A DNA stretch of 64,000 bases from Thioclava sp. SK-1 (GCF_001705665.1 NZ_MDHA01000028.1:27450-91449); one strand, 5' to 3'. Counted from the stretch's first letter, positions 16,731 to 26,871 are shown. The notes: a model not told the origin generated them from the sequence alone. Translations and numbers: made by a program.

Positions 16731-19700
16731 TCAGTGGAAGATCCAGTCTGCATCGGCCAAGGTCAGCCCCTGAAAGGTAATGGAGCTGTCGCCATTGGTC
16801 AGCACAAGCCCATCATCGGTTTCGCTTAGATGATCGAAGACATTGTCGACACCGTTCATAAAGCTGCCCAGATCCAAAGAATCTTCGGCGCTGAAATCGG
16901 TGATCGTGTCATGGCCGATCCCGCGTGAGAAGTAGAACGTATCCATACCCGCACCGCCGGTCAGGACATCGTTATCCTCCAGGCCGAACAGGTTGTCATG
17001 ACCCTCGCCACCATCCAGCGTGTCCGCGCCTTTACCACCGCGCATCCAGTCATTTCCCGCATCACCGATCAACACATCATCGCCGCCGGCACCGTCAATG
17101 TAATCATGCCCTTGGCCGCCTTCAAAGTGATCTGCCCCGCTGCGGCCATTATAGCTGTCATTGCCCTGTGAGCCGATGATCTTGGTCACATCCGTGGTCA
17201 CATTCCCCAGCAGATCCGCCGTTTCTTTGGCCGAACCGGTCAATGCCGCACCGCCCGCCTCGGCACGGTTTTGGTTGATCGCATAATACTGTGGGCCAAC
17301 GTCTTGCCCGTTGATGTTGACCGTCACGCCACGGTCTGCATTGAAAAACGCATTTTCTTGCTTCAGGCCAAGTTCCTGGCCCAAAAGACCGTATTTATTG
17401 ATCGCGGAAATCGCCTGCCCTTCGGTCAGATCAGACAAGTCCACAACACCGGCTTCGCCGGTCTCCTCTGGGGTGGCCTGCACCGCAGAGTCAGGGGCTA
17501 CAATCAGGTCATCTTCGGGCAAAGGTACATCCGTGCCCGCAAAAATCCAATTTGCATCCGACAAACCATATCCTGCAAAGGTAATGCTATCGGTGCCATT
17601 GCTCAGCAGCAGGCCGTCATCCGTTTCTGCCAAAGTGATCGGGTCGCTGTATCCGGTCAAGAAGGTGCCCAGATGCAACGTGTCTTCAGCGGCAAAATCC
17701 GTGATCGTGTCATGACCAATCCCACGTGAGAAATAGTAGTGATCGGCCCCTGCCCCGCCGGTCAGCTGATCGTCATCTTCCAACCCATAAAGCTTGTCAT
17801 CACCGGAGCCCCCCTCCAACGTGTCATTGCCCTTGCCACCGCGCAGATAATCGTTGCCGCCCTCGCCTTCCAAAAGGTCATCGCTGCCCATACCATCCAT
17901 ATAATCGGCGCCATCACCGCCTTGGAAATGATCTGCCGCACTACGACCATCGAAATGGTCATTGCCCTGAGATCCGATGACCTTGGTGACATCCGTGCTG
18001 ACTGTTCCCAAAATTTCAGCGGTTTCCGTCGCCGACCCTGTCAATAGGTCGCCGCCTGCCACCGCACGGTTCTGGTTGATGGAGTAGTAATTGGCAGACA
18101 CGTTTTCGCCGTTAAAATCAGCGCTGGCATCACGCGCTGCGGTGAAATAGGCATTTTCCTCCGACAGGCCCAGCTCTTTTCCCAAAAGACCGTATTTATT
18201 GATCCCAGAGATCGCCTGCCCTTCGGTCAGATCAGACAGATCCACGACACCGGGTTGCGCCGGGATGGCGGCAACCGGTTCTGGGGCTGGCTCTGGGGTT
18301 GGTTCAGGCGCTGCCACCGCCGCTTCGGCCGGGGCGGCAGGTGTCACGACAGAGGCCGTATTTTCTTCGACCGCCGTGCCGCCTGCCACCGCTGCTTGGA
18401 CCGTCATCACCGCACCAGAGCCAGAGAATTCCAACTCCTCGACGTCATAGATGTAATCCGTGCCATCAGGCCCCACCACCATATAGCCTTCGCCTTCAAC
18501 CGTGATGGTGTAATCGTCCAACGTGCCCGCCAGGATCAACCGGTCCGTTCCCGCACCACCATTGATCCCATCATTGCCTTCACCGCCGATGATCGTGTCA
18601 TTGCCGGCCCCGCCAGTCAGGTAATCTTCTTCAACGGTGCCCGCGATCAGGTCATCGCCATCCTCACCGATACGCACCACGCCTTGCATATATTGCTCGC
18701 CCCCATTGGCGTCCCACCAGGGTTCAGCAATCGCGTTCAGCTCTTCCAGAAGCTGGGCACGCGGGTTCTCATCCAGCAAGCTGGCATACAGCCCCCACGA
18801 TCCCCAAATCGTGGCATTATCGACATCGGTATATTGCATAAACGGCCCATCGGACAGTTCGGTCCAGATCTCATAGACCTCCTGATACATCTCGGCCATC
18901 TCTGGCGAGCGGACCAGAGCCACCAGAAAATCCTGCAACAGATCCTGATCTGCTGTGCTTAGACCCGCGGTGTTATAAGCTGCGTGAATATGCTGACCGC
19001 CTTCATAGGCTACCAGATCCATCCCAAGGCTATGGGCCAGTTCAGACTGGCTTTGCCAGACTTCAGCCAGCGCCGGGATCGAATTTTCGTTTGACGGATC
19101 CATGGTCAACGCGACCGTATAGTCAATCGCCGCCTGCAAACCTTCGGTTTTCAGAAGGTTCAGAACGTCTGAACGGCCCTCTGTCGTGCTTAGCGGGTTG
19201 GAGCCGAAATAATTGGTGATCGCCAGCTCGTCGAATACGTCAGCCGGATCAACATAGCTATCAGGGTCATTTTCCGCCCAACGGACCGGATCCAAAATCC
19301 GCATCGTGCGCCACAGGTTCGGCGCCTGCGTGCTCAGAACATTGACCAGCCGCGCGTCCGCTTCTTGTGCAAAGACATCTTCCCAGATCAAAGCGGATTT
19401 CGTGGCCATCATGGTGTAATAGGCATCGGTCGCCATTTCACCGCTCATGCCCCAATTTTCCTGCGCCTGCTCTTTCAGCCAGGCATTGACCGAGAACATC
19501 GAATTCCAGGCCTCATTGGAATATTCTACCCGCACTTGCAGATCAGGGTCCAGATTGTCGCGTACATAGGTCGCGAATTCACGAATATACTCTTCGGTGG
19601 CAGCATGGGGCATGCAAAACCACGGATCAGTGCCGGTTTCATTGGCCAGACGCACCATATCCTCAACAGACATACTATCGGCGACACCGCGGCTGTCCGA

Positions 19701-20321
19701 GCTGGGCATATCCTCCCACTCTTCAAGCGTCGAATTATTGGTGCCTTGCCAGTTCATGAACCGCAGCTGGCGCATATCCTCGATCTTTTCGATCCAATCA
19801 GGGTTGAAGATCGCACCGGCCTTGAACAGATCGTAATGCTCTTCGGCCACAATGGTCATATCGCGGATATAATCGCCCGTTCCATCGGGATCTGTGGACC
19901 GGATATTGACTGAAAACGTGCCCCCGCTACGGTTTTCAAAGACAATCTTTCCGTCCTCTTGTGAAAGGATCGTGGCCCCCCAAATCCCGATCTCTCCTTC
20001 GCCCTCATATTCCAGAATATAAACACCTGCACGCAGTTGCGCAGCCTGCGGATCCTCTGTGCTGGAACTGTTCCAATCCCAGATTGTGCCAATCCCGCCC
20101 ATGCCTTCGGGGATCTCCGTCGGCCAGCCGTTTTCATCCAGAACACCGCTTTCTACGACGGCCTCATGGCTGATAGATCCCCATTGTGTGGCTGAATTGC
20201 CAACCCATTTTCGCATTGATTGCATCAGGTCAAGATATTGCGATGAAGTGGTATAATCACCAACCCCGGCCAAATTGATTGCAAGAATAGGGTTTTCATT
20301 TCCGACAGCGGGGAGGGTCAT
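16731..20321 (-). CDS. RTX-type secreted glycoside-hydrolase-like protein
   Basis: 1196 residues with no Sec signal. Residues about 1-560 form a hydrolase-like domain: [13 protein letters not shown] near 262-275 (candidate acid/base Glu) and [10 protein letters not shown] near 436-445 (candidate nucleophile), matching the layout of the neighbouring Sec-exported protein. RTX nonapeptides ([20 protein letters not shown]) follow near 570-600. A Pro/Ala/Glu linker then leads to two copies of a ~250-residue module starting [15 protein letters not shown] (about 690 and 955). Each holds GSQGND...GRS.ADHF.GG, more RTX repeats, [14 protein letters not shown] and a C-terminal ANWIF/ADWIF segment. RTX repeats bind calcium, and the C-terminus acts as a type I secretion signal. 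Probably an extracellular EPS-modifying enzyme; family uncertain. Confidence 0.72.
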   Translation of the reverse strand: MTLPAVGNENPILAINLAGVGDYTTSSQYLDLMQSMRKWVGNSATQWGSISHEAVVESGVLDENGWPTEIPEGMGGIGTIWDWNSSSTEDPQAAQLRAGVYILEYEGEGEIGIWGATILSQEDGKIVFENRSGGTFSVNIRSTDPDGTGDYIRDMTIVAEEHYDLFKAGAIFNPDWIEKIEDMRQLRFMNWQGTNNSTLEEWEDMPSSDSRGVADSMSVEDMVRLANETGTDPWFCMPHAATEEYIREFATYVRDNLDPDLQVRVEYSNEAWNSMFSVNAWLKEQAQENWGMSGEMATDAYYTMMATKSALIWEDVFAQEADARLVNVLSTQAPNLWRTMRILDPVRWAENDPDSYVDPADVFDELAITNYFGSNPLSTTEGRSDVLNLLKTEGLQAAIDYTVALTMDPSNENSIPALAEVWQSQSELAHSLGMDLVAYEGGQHIHAAYNTAGLSTADQDLLQDFLVALVRSPEMAEMYQEVYEIWTELSDGPFMQYTDVDNATIWGSWGLYASLLDENPRAQLLEELNAIAEPWWDANGGEQYMQGVVRIGEDGDDLIAGTVEEDYLTGGAGNDTIIGGEGNDGINGGAGTDRLILAGTLDDYTITVEGEGYMVVGPDGTDYIYDVEELEFSGSGAVMTVQAAVAGGTAVEENTASVVTPAAPAEAAVAAPEPTPEPAPEPVAAIPAQPGVVDLSDLTEGQAISGINKYGLLGKELGLSEENAYFTAARDASADFNGENVSANYYSINQNRAVAGGDLLTGSATETAEILGTVSTDVTKVIGSQGNDHFDGRSAADHFQGGDGADYMDGMGSDDLLEGEGGNDYLRGGKGNDTLEGGSGDDKLYGLEDDDQLTGGAGADHYYFSRGIGHDTITDFAAEDTLHLGTFLTGYSDPITLAETDDGLLLSNGTDSITFAGYGLSDANWIFAGTDVPLPEDDLIVAPDSAVQATPEETGEAGVVDLSDLTEGQAISAINKYGLLGQELGLKQENAFFNADRGVTVNINGQDVGPQYYAINQNRAEAGGAALTGSAKETADLLGNVTTDVTKIIGSQGNDSYNGRSGADHFEGGQGHDYIDGAGGDDVLIGDAGNDWMRGGKGADTLDGGEGHDNLFGLEDNDVLTGGAGMDTFYFSRGIGHDTITDFSAEDSLDLGSFMNGVDNVFDHLSETDDGLVLTNGDSSITFQGLTLADADWIFH

Positions 20322-20583
20322 GTTTGTGTGTCCATATGTTCAGCCGCAAGGATCGATGCACATAAACAAGCTGTTGCAACGATAACGATTTCGCAAAGGT
20401 GGAGGCCTCTGCGCTTGGTGCTGTTATTGCTGCGAAACCGATAAGAACCGCGTTCTCATTAAGGCAAAACAGCGGCAGGTTCTGAAAATTGAATTAGTAA
20501 TAAAAATTGCACCAAGATTGTGCCGATCTGGAAACATTGCCTAATGAAACGCGAACGTTCTGCGGCGGGTATTGATACACAAT
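20322..20583. promoter_or_regulatory. Upstream region of the RTX hydrolase gene
   Basis: No gene is seen in this stretch, which separates the RTX hydrolase start from the end of the rml operon. It should carry the hydrolase promoter and leader. A small palindrome AGAACCGCGTTCT lies at about 20447. The ribosome site before the ATG at 20321 is weak. No promoter boxes were assigned. Confidence 0.3.
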
Positions 20584-20612
20584 AAAAAACCTGCCGCCAA
20601 ATTGGCGACAGG
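20584..20612 (-). terminator. Rho-independent terminator of the rml operon
   Basis: On the minus strand, the arms CCTGTCGCC and GGCGGCAGG (one G-U pair, 5-nt loop) are followed directly by six T. It sits 57 bp past the rmlA stop and is a textbook intrinsic terminator, marking rmlA as the last gene of the operon. Confidence 0.88.
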
Positions 20613-20668
20613 CGGGCAACGATCAAGCAGATTGGAAAAAATCCGCCTCAGATGTGGTTAATGATTCG

Positions 20669-21553
20669 TTATGATTTCAACAAACCCGAGAGATATTTAC
20701 CGTAGCTGGTCTTTTTGAATGTGTCGGCATGTTTCGCAAGCATGGCATCATCAATCCAACCCTGATTATAGGAAATTTCCTCGGGGCAGCCCGATTGCAT
20801 CCCCTGCCGGGTCGACAAGGTGCGCACAAAATTCCCCGCATCCAGCAAGGACGCATGCGTGCCCGTGTCCAGCCAGGCATAGCCGCGCCCCATCTGTTCA
20901 ACAGATAAGGTGCCATCGCCCAGATAGCTTTCCAGCAATGTCACGATCTCCAGCTCACCACGGGGTGATTTTTTGACTGCGCGCGCGCGCGCAGGCGCCT
21001 CGCCATCCAGGAAATACAACCCCGTCACAGCATAATTCGACGGCGGAACTTCTGGCTTTTCGATGATTTGCTGCACCGTGCCATCTGCATCGAACTTGAC
21101 CACGCCATAGCGTTCTGGATCGGCCACATGATAGCCAAATACCGTGCCGCCCACCGATTTACTATCGGCCGATTTAAGCATCTCTGGCAAGCCATGGCCG
21201 AAGAAGATATTATCCCCCAAAACCATCGCTGACGGGCTACCGGCCAGGAAATCCTCAGCCAAAAGATAGGCCTGCGCCAAACCATCGGGGGATGGTTGTT
21301 CGATATAGGTCAGGGCGATACCCCATTGGCTGCCATCACCCAAAAGCCGTTTGAACTGCGGCTGATCCTCTGGTGTCGTGATGATCGCAATGTCGCGAAT
21401 GCCGGTCAGCATCAGAACCGACAGGGGATAATAGATCATCGGCTTATCATAGATCGGCATCAGCTGCTTTGAAACCGCCATCGTCAGCGGGTAGAGCCGG
21501 GTGCCGGACCCGCCGGCGAGGATAATACCCTTGCGTTGACTTTGATCTGCCAT
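20669..21553 (-). CDS. rmlA: Glucose-1-phosphate thymidylyltransferase
   Basis: 294 residues, the family's usual length. The N-terminal nucleotidyltransferase loop GIILAGGSGTRLYPLT and the segment SKQLMPIYDKPMIYYPLSVLM are diagnostic. VLGDNIFFGHG and GRGYAWLDTGTH are also present. It converts glucose-1-phosphate and dTTP to dTDP-glucose, the first step to dTDP-L-rhamnose. It is the last gene of the operon rmlC-rmlB-unknown-rmlD-sulfotransferase-rmlA and is followed by an intrinsic terminator. Gap to the upstream sulfotransferase gene: 21 bp. Confidence 0.96.
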   Translation of the reverse strand: MADQSQRKGIILAGGSGTRLYPLTMAVSKQLMPIYDKPMIYYPLSVLMLTGIRDIAIITTPEDQPQFKRLLGDGSQWGIALTYIEQPSPDGLAQAYLLAEDFLAGSPSAMVLGDNIFFGHGLPEMLKSADSKSVGGTVFGYHVADPERYGVVKFDADGTVQQIIEKPEVPPSNYAVTGLYFLDGEAPARARAVKKSPRGELEIVTLLESYLGDGTLSVEQMGRGYAWLDTGTHASLLDAGNFVRTLSTRQGMQSGCPEEISYNQGWIDDAMLAKHADTFKKTSYGKYLSGLLKS

Positions 21554-21574
21554 ATCAAAATATCCTGTCGAAGC

Positions 21575-22318
21575 TTAAAGTTTCTGTGCGCGGTACAGAC
21601 CGCAAAGCACCGGGGACAGGCAGGCCGCAACGGCCTGCCGGAGAAGACCGCGCCCATCATCGGGCGCAGAGGAAAGGTCGGGCCGGGCATAGCCGAACCG
21701 GTCATAATCGGCCGCAAATGCCTGGGTTATCAGTGCCAGATCGGCACGCGCCGGGCGCACCGCCTGGCCCGGAGATGCGCCCTTAAGAGAATGCGGAATA
21801 TCGGACATGCCCTGCCCCAACCCCAGACAGGCCACCACCGCATCACGCACCGGGTCCAACCCATCTTCCAGTTTGAACCATTGCGCGTGCTCGGGCAAAA
21901 ACGCCACCTGTGGGCGTAGGTGATTGTCCAACACATAAGGATCGCGCCGGGCGGCAGCCAAAACCACATGTAACCAGGTCGAAAACCCCAGCCGGGTCAG
22001 CCAAAACAACCGTTTGCGATACATCCGCTGAAATTTATATTCACTGATCATTCGTTTGACCGGGTCACGCACAATGCCAAAAACCAGATCTGGCTCCACA
22101 GATAACTGCCCTTGCGCATCCGCCCAGGTCAGATGCTGGGGCGAACAGTCAAACGCCGGATCGCGCCGCTCTCCGGCCAGCCGACGGCTGTGCCAGTCGC
22201 CGTCATACAGCTCTGTTTGCGGATAATTATCGATCAAGAACATCTCTACAGATGTCCCCCCCGCCTTCGGGCAATGGGCAAAATAGGCGGCGCGCGCATC
22301 GGAACGGATCAGGGGCAT
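21575..22318 (-). CDS. Carbohydrate sulfotransferase family protein
   Basis: 247 residues, cytosolic. The 5'-phosphosulfate loop is AYFAHCPKAGGTSVEMFL (about residues 11-28) and the 3'-phosphate motif is VFGIVRDPVKRMISEYKF (R-D-P-x-x-R-x-x-S), the two PAPS-binding elements of sulfotransferase family 2. It lies within the rhamnose operon between rmlD and rmlA with gaps of about 20-25 bp, so it is co-expressed. PAPS would come from CysD/CysNC encoded at 41.9-44.8 kb. It probably sulfates a sugar, perhaps rhamnose, of the exopolysaccharide; the acceptor is inference. Confidence 0.85.
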   Translation of the reverse strand: MPLIRSDARAAYFAHCPKAGGTSVEMFLIDNYPQTELYDGDWHSRRLAGERRDPAFDCSPQHLTWADAQGQLSVEPDLVFGIVRDPVKRMISEYKFQRMYRKRLFWLTRLGFSTWLHVVLAAARRDPYVLDNHLRPQVAFLPEHAQWFKLEDGLDPVRDAVVACLGLGQGMSDIPHSLKGASPGQAVRPARADLALITQAFAADYDRFGYARPDLSSAPDDGRGLLRQAVAACLSPVLCGLYRAQKL

Positions 22319-22342
22319 AAAAACCTCATGAACAAGGCGCGC

Positions 22343-23182
22343 TTACAAAGCGCGTAGCACATCCGCAAGGTCCGCTTTCCAGTCGGACCGGGCAATACCG
22401 AAGACCGATTGCGTTGTCGCACAATCCATCCGGCTGTTACCGGGACGTTTGGCCGGTGTGGGATAAGAGGATGCGGGAATATCCTCAACTGTGGTTGCGG
22501 CCCCCGATTGGGCAAAAATCGCCCGGGCAAAATCAGCCCAGCTGACATCGGGCCCACCAGAGAAATGATACAAACCCGCCTTATCAGGGTCTGTTTGCAA
22601 CTGCTGTGCCATGGTCACACAGGCACGTGCGATCGATGCCGCCGAGGTTGGGCCGCCGATCTGATCGGCCACCACCGTCAGGTGATCGCGGCTTTGCGAC
22701 AGGCGCAGCATGGTTTTGACGAAATTGCCACCATGGGCAGAAAATACCCAAGATGTTCGCATCACTGCAAATGCCCCGCCCGCAGCAATCACCCCGGCTT
22801 CGCCCACCAGTTTAGACCGACCATATGCGCCCAAAGGGGCGGTTGGATGATCGGGCGCAAAGGGCGTATTTCCTGCCCCGTCAAAGACGTAATCAGTTGA
22901 AATATGCACGAAAGGAATGCCCAGATCGGCACAGGCCGCAGCCATCATCGCAGGGGCTGCACCATTGATCACCGTGGCCAGATCTTCTTCTTCCTCGGCC
23001 CGGTCCACAGCGGTATAAGCGGCCGCATTAATCACCGCCTCGGGCGCGGCATCGGCAATCGCGCGCGCACAGGCCGCCGGATCGGACAAATCTGCCCGGT
23101 CGCGGCCTAAAAACAACGCATCGGGCAAAAGCGTTTTCAGTTCTGTCGCCACCTGCCCTGTCGATCCAAAAACCAAAATCAT
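22343..23182 (-). CDS. rmlD: dTDP-4-dehydrorhamnose reductase
   Basis: 279 residues with a short-chain dehydrogenase fold: an N-terminal MILVFGSTGQVATEL nucleotide-binding loop, NAAAYTAVDRAEEE, STDYVFDG, and the catalytic YGRSK (YxxxK). It reduces dTDP-4-keto-L-rhamnose to dTDP-L-rhamnose, the last step. It lies 24 bp upstream of the sulfotransferase and 63 bp downstream of the unknown gene in the operon. Confidence 0.95.
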   Translation of the reverse strand: MILVFGSTGQVATELKTLLPDALFLGRDRADLSDPAACARAIADAAPEAVINAAAYTAVDRAEEEEDLATVINGAAPAMMAAACADLGIPFVHISTDYVFDGAGNTPFAPDHPTAPLGAYGRSKLVGEAGVIAAGGAFAVMRTSWVFSAHGGNFVKTMLRLSQSRDHLTVVADQIGGPTSAASIARACVTMAQQLQTDPDKAGLYHFSGGPDVSWADFARAIFAQSGAATTVEDIPASSYPTPAKRPGNSRMDCATTQSVFGIARSDWKADLADVLRAL

Positions 23183-23245
23183 GAAATATCCTTCTAAATC
23201 ATATTCTTATCATAGGGCACGCGGCGCAAATTCCAAGACGTCCTG

Positions 23246-24022
23246 CTACAGCCATAGCCCCGGCGCGACCACACGGGCCACACCGCGAATATTATCCTTC
23301 ATACGATATTCAAAGCTCTCGTAATCCTTGTTGGATCCGCCACAGATCCCCTTGAACCGTGGCTGCACCCGGTAACGCGGCGCGATCTTTGCCCCGGTGT
23401 CGCGCGCCTCTTGCAATAAGGTGAACAGACCCTTTTCCGTGACATACCCACAACGCCGCCCCTGCCCCAGCAGAAGATCCTCATAAGTGCCAAGCCTGTA
23501 GCCCAACATCCGCATTTCGGCCCAGTCATTGCCGCCCAAACGTTCCCCGATCAACGGCACAGAGCGCATATCAACATAGATATCCGCATCTTGTGGCCGG
23601 GACGCGATCATTGCCGCAATATTCTTCACCAACAACCGTCCGGTGATTTTCCACACAAATGTTTCGCGCGCGAAACGCTGCGCAAGAAACCGATATGCTG
23701 TGTCCAGGATCTCAAACTCGCAGATCCCCTTGCCCAATTCGGGCGATGTTTCACCTTGAAAGCTCAGCAGCTCTAACGTGATACCCCGTGCGGCGGCGCG
23801 CGCTTTGAACGGTTCAAAATCGCTCAGATCTGCATTTGTATTTTCACAAAACAAGATCGTCTTGATCCGCGCAGGCACCGTGTCGATGTAATGGCCCAGA
23901 CCCTCGTGATAATCGGCCCGGCGCAAATCGGAATTGCTGCGCTGGTTATTGGCCATCTTCGGACTGGTATTGATGGCCCCGGTCAGCAGAAGAACCTCGT
24001 CCGCCACACCTTGATCAATCAT
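23246..24022 (-). CDS. Unknown protein of rhamnose operon, glycosyltransferase-like
   Basis: About 258 residues from the ATG at 24022, which overlaps the rmlB stop (ATGA); a longer frame to 24097 would run into rmlB. No signal peptide or membrane helix. Conspicuous segments are [13 protein letters not shown], an acidic/aromatic middle part, [14 protein letters not shown], and [11 protein letters not shown]. 'K-I-T-G-R-x-x-V-K-N-I' recalls a group of poorly characterised capsule/LPS glycosyltransferase-like proteins, but I do not recognise a named family with certainty. Translational coupling to rmlB suggests a role in using dTDP-rhamnose. A parS-like palindrome lies inside it (23661-23676), encoding RFARET. 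Confidence 0.6.
   Translation of the reverse strand: MIDQGVADEVLLLTGAINTSPKMANNQRSNSDLRRADYHEGLGHYIDTVPARIKTILFCENTNADLSDFEPFKARAAARGITLELLSFQGETSPELGKGICEFEILDTAYRFLAQRFARETFVWKITGRLLVKNIAAMIASRPQDADIYVDMRSVPLIGERLGGNDWAEMRMLGYRLGTYEDLLLGQGRRCGYVTEKGLFTLLQEARDTGAKIAPRYRVQPRFKGICGGSNKDYESFEYRMKDNIRGVARVVAPGLWL
23661..23676. other. parS-like palindrome, site 1
   Basis: GTTTCGCGCGCGAAAC, a perfect 16-bp palindrome inside a coding sequence. The same 7-bp arms (GTTTCGC / GCGAAAC) with a variable 2-bp centre recur at 26880-26895 and 28819-28834, close to the parAB genes. The GTT...AAC architecture is like alphaproteobacterial plasmid parS sites. Candidate ParB-binding centromere site. Confidence 0.6.
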
Positions 24023-25086
24023 GCGGTTTCCTTTGCCTTTTCGCCTGTGCCCAAACGGGTACCAACGCCGTGACGCGCCTGAAGCGGCTTCCACCATGCA
24101 TCATTGGCCAGATACCAATCCACAGTGCGTTCCAGCCCCTCTTCCACCGTCACGCTGGGACGCCAGCCCAATTCGGTGCGGATCCGGGTCGGGTCAATCG
24201 CATAGCGCGCATCATGGCCCGGACGGTCGGTCACGAAAGTGATCTGATCGGCATAGGACCCTGTGGCTTTGGGCCGTTTACGGTCCAGGATTTCGCATAG
24301 GGTTTTCACCAGCTCCAGATTGGTGCGCTCATTCTCGCCACCGATATTATAGCTGCGCCCCAGCACACCTTTTTCCACCACCAACAGCAGCGCATCTGCA
24401 TGGTCTTCGACAAACAGCCAATCACGGATATTCGCCCCGTCGCCGTAAATCGGCAGATCCTTGCCCGCAAGCGCGTTCAAGATGATCACCGGCACCAGCT
24501 TTTCAGGGAAATGATACGGGCCATAATTGTTTGAGCAATTGGTCAGCACCACCGGCAGACCATAGGTTTCATGCCATGCCCGTACCAGATGATCCGATGC
24601 CGCCTTGGAGGATGAATATGGTGAACGCGGATCATAGGGCGTGTCTTCGGTGAATTTGACCGATGGATCCGCAGGCAACGATCCAAAGACCTCATCGGTA
24701 GAGATGTGATGGAAGCGGAAACTGTCTGGTTTGCCCTTTGACACCCAATAGGCGCGCGCGGCTTCCAGCATATTATAGGTGCCGGTGATATTGGTTTCGA
24801 TAAAATCGCCTGGCCCGTCGATCGATCGGTCCACATGGGACTCCGCCGCCAAATGCATCACCGCATCGGGTTGATGTTTTGCAAATACCGCATCCAGCGC
24901 GGCACGGTCGCGAATATCGGCCTGCTCAAAGGCGTAATTGGCGCTGTCGGCGCATTGTGCCACATTGTCCAGACAGGCCGCATAGGTCAGCGCATCAACA
25001 TTGACCACTGAATATCCGCGCGCCATGGCCAAGCGCACCACAGCCGATCCGATAAACCCGGCGCCGCCGGTGATAAGAAGTTTCAT
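24019..25086 (-). CDS. rmlB: dTDP-glucose 4,6-dehydratase
   Basis: 355 residues, an extended short-chain dehydrogenase. Motifs: [11 protein letters not shown] near the N-terminus for NAD binding, [15 protein letters not shown], the active-site STDEVFGSL, and [16 protein letters not shown] with the catalytic YxxxK-like SSSK region. [16 protein letters not shown] is also diagnostic. It converts dTDP-glucose to dTDP-4-keto-6-deoxyglucose. The start lies 3 bp from the rmlC stop, and the stop overlaps the next gene, so translation in this part of the operon is coupled. Confidence 0.96.
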   Translation of the reverse strand: MKLLITGGAGFIGSAVVRLAMARGYSVVNVDALTYAACLDNVAQCADSANYAFEQADIRDRAALDAVFAKHQPDAVMHLAAESHVDRSIDGPGDFIETNITGTYNMLEAARAYWVSKGKPDSFRFHHISTDEVFGSLPADPSVKFTEDTPYDPRSPYSSSKAASDHLVRAWHETYGLPVVLTNCSNNYGPYHFPEKLVPVIILNALAGKDLPIYGDGANIRDWLFVEDHADALLLVVEKGVLGRSYNIGGENERTNLELVKTLCEILDRKRPKATGSYADQITFVTDRPGHDARYAIDPTRIRTELGWRPSVTVEEGLERTVDWYLANDAWWKPLQARHGVGTRLGTGEKAKETA

Positions 25087-25089
25087 GGC

Positions 25090-25647
25090 TCAGCCCTCAA
25101 AGGTAAAAGGTGTGTCGAAATCGGACAGGCTTTGCGCCTTTTCGTCCTTCTCTGAAATAATCGGGGTGATATCGTCAATCGGCCAGTCGATCCCGCAGCT
25201 GTCCCATTTCACTGCGCCATCGCAGTCCGGCGCGTAATGATCGGTACATTTATAGACCAGCTCGCTATCAGTTTCGAGCGTCATGAACCCGTGCAAGAAC
25301 CCGCCCGGAATCCACAGCTGTTTGCCATTTTCAAATGACAAGGTTTCCCCCACCCATTGCCCATAGGTCGGCGAGCCGCGGCGCACATCCACCGCCACAT
25401 CAAAAACCGACCCTCGGCCACAGCGCACCAGCTTACCTTGCGCATGCGGCGGCGATTGGAAATGCAAACCGCGCACGGTGCCTTTTTCGCGCGACAGGGA
25501 ATGGTTGTCTTGGACAAATTCAGGCAGGTGCAGGCCTTCGCTTTCCAGCTTCTTGCGGTTCCAGCTTTCAGAGAAAAAACCCCGATGGTCGCCAAAACGC
25601 GGTGGAGTTACGATAACAACGCCGGGGAGGGCGGTTTGTTCGATCAT
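25090..25647 (-). CDS. rmlC: dTDP-4-dehydrorhamnose 3,5-epimerase
   Basis: About 185 residues from the ATG at 25647 (MIEQTALPGVVIVTPPRFGDHRG); a TTG six bases upstream is less likely. Family hallmarks: FSESWNRKKLE, QDNHSLSREKGTVRGLHFQ containing the catalytic His, and LWIPGGFLHGFMTLE. It performs the double epimerisation in dTDP-L-rhamnose synthesis. It is the first gene of the rml operon and is transcribed away from the second ExeA-like ATPase gene. Confidence 0.95.
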   Translation of the reverse strand: MIEQTALPGVVIVTPPRFGDHRGFFSESWNRKKLESEGLHLPEFVQDNHSLSREKGTVRGLHFQSPPHAQGKLVRCGRGSVFDVAVDVRRGSPTYGQWVGETLSFENGKQLWIPGGFLHGFMTLETDSELVYKCTDHYAPDCDGAVKWDSCGIDWPIDDITPIISEKDEKAQSLSDFDTPFTFEG

Positions 25648-25970
25648 GGTCAAAGCTCGTCTTGCATCGGTTTCAATATGGCGCGGCCCACCTGCCTGCA
25701 GTCTTCACAAGAATGCGCAGATTGGCAGACCCACCTCGGCGAAGCCTGCGCAATTTATTAAGAAATCACAACCGTTATGCGGCAGCCCAGGGCAGTTCAG
25801 GCGATGTTTGTCCATTTCTCTGGCATCGTGCAAAGGCCGCAGTGGCTGTAGGGCAGGGTAATTTCTGCAGCCTGGGTCATGTTTTGGCCATGGTTTTGCC
25901 CAAAGCCTTTATTAGAGATGAAAATTAAGGGTAAAAATTTAATCATTCACGAGTCAGAGAGTCGCGTCCA
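25648..25970. promoter_or_regulatory. Divergent promoter region between rml operon and ATPase gene
   Basis: The gap between two divergent genes must contain the rml operon promoter (minus strand) and that of the ATPase gene (plus strand). It is AT-rich from about 25900 to 25950. I saw no gene, no RNA element and no clear operator. Confidence 0.4.
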
Positions 25971-26861
25971 ATGTCCAATATGATGCATATTTACGGTCAG
26001 CATTTTGGCATGTCGCAACGACCATTTTCATTGCTGCCTGACCCGGATTTCCTGTATCTGTCGCCGGCGCATTCCAAAGCGGCAACCTTACTGCGCTACA
26101 GTATTGAAAGCCGCACGCCGATAACGGTTATGACCGGCATCACCGGCAGTGGAAAAACCACGATTCTGCGTCATATGATGCGCGACCTGCCCGCCGATAC
26201 AACGCCCATTTTGCTGCAAAATGCCGCACGGGGATCTGCCGAAATCCTGCGCTGGATCATGCAGTCCCTGGGGGTGCAATACACATTGCATCTGCCCCAA
26301 AACAGTCTAGTTGATCAATTTGAAGGGTTTCTGGCCCGGCAATTATCCCGCGGCAAACATACGGTTTTAATCGTGGATGAAGCCCAGCACCTAGACCGGG
26401 CTGCCCTGGAAACCCTGCGATTGATGACCAATATCAATGTCGGAAAACGAGAATTGATTCAGTTGGTTTTGGCCGGTCAGCCCGATTTGGGCGACAGGTT
26501 GCGCCAGGAAGATATGGCGCATTTCACACAGCGTATCGGTGTCTGGACCGAACTGTGCGCATTGCACAGCAGGCAAACTGCGGCCTATATTGACCACCGG
26601 CTTCAGGTGGCGGGGGCGCAGCCGGGGCTGTTCACCCCACAGGCCAAGGCCCGGATCCACGCGATGTCAGGCGGTATCCCCCGATTGATCAACCAAATTT
26701 GTGATCTGACATTGGTCTATGCCTATACCGATCTTCAGATGCAGATCGACCGTGATTTTGTCGATACAGTCATGCAAGAGGCCGGCACATTCATCTTTGC
26801 GCTGGCCGGCCACACGGATGCGGATACAGCGCCTGGGACCGCATTGGCCAAAGTGGCCTAA
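25971..26861 (+). CDS. ExeA/GspA-like AAA+ ATPase, second copy
   Basis: 296 residues, clearly paralogous to the ATPase at 980-1831: FGMSQRPFSLLPDPDFLYLSPAHSK at the N-terminus, Walker A GITGSGKTT near 58-66, and Walker B TVLIVDEAQHL near 133-143. GGIPRLINQICDLTLVYAY near the C-terminus matches its counterpart in the first copy. It stands alone here, without Wzz or kinase, and is convergent with the VPLPA-tailed FG-GAP protein. ATPases of this type occur in exosortase/EPS loci. The duplication may serve a second assembly system or have its own role; that is open. Confidence 0.87.
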   Translation: MSNMMHIYGQHFGMSQRPFSLLPDPDFLYLSPAHSKAATLLRYSIESRTPITVMTGITGSGKTTILRHMMRDLPADTTPILLQNAARGSAEILRWIMQSLGVQYTLHLPQNSLVDQFEGFLARQLSRGKHTVLIVDEAQHLDRAALETLRLMTNINVGKRELIQLVLAGQPDLGDRLRQEDMAHFTQRIGVWTELCALHSRQTAAYIDHRLQVAGAQPGLFTPQAKARIHAMSGGIPRLINQICDLTLVYAYTDLQMQIDRDFVDTVMQEAGTFIFALAGHTDADTAPGTALAKVA

Positions 26862-26871
26862 GCTGCAATAT

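Noticed and set aside
18255..18962. Open frame of 235 codons antisense to the RTX hydrolase gene
   Set aside because: Shadow of the Pro/Ala linker and RTX part; no ribosome site and no sensible protein composition.
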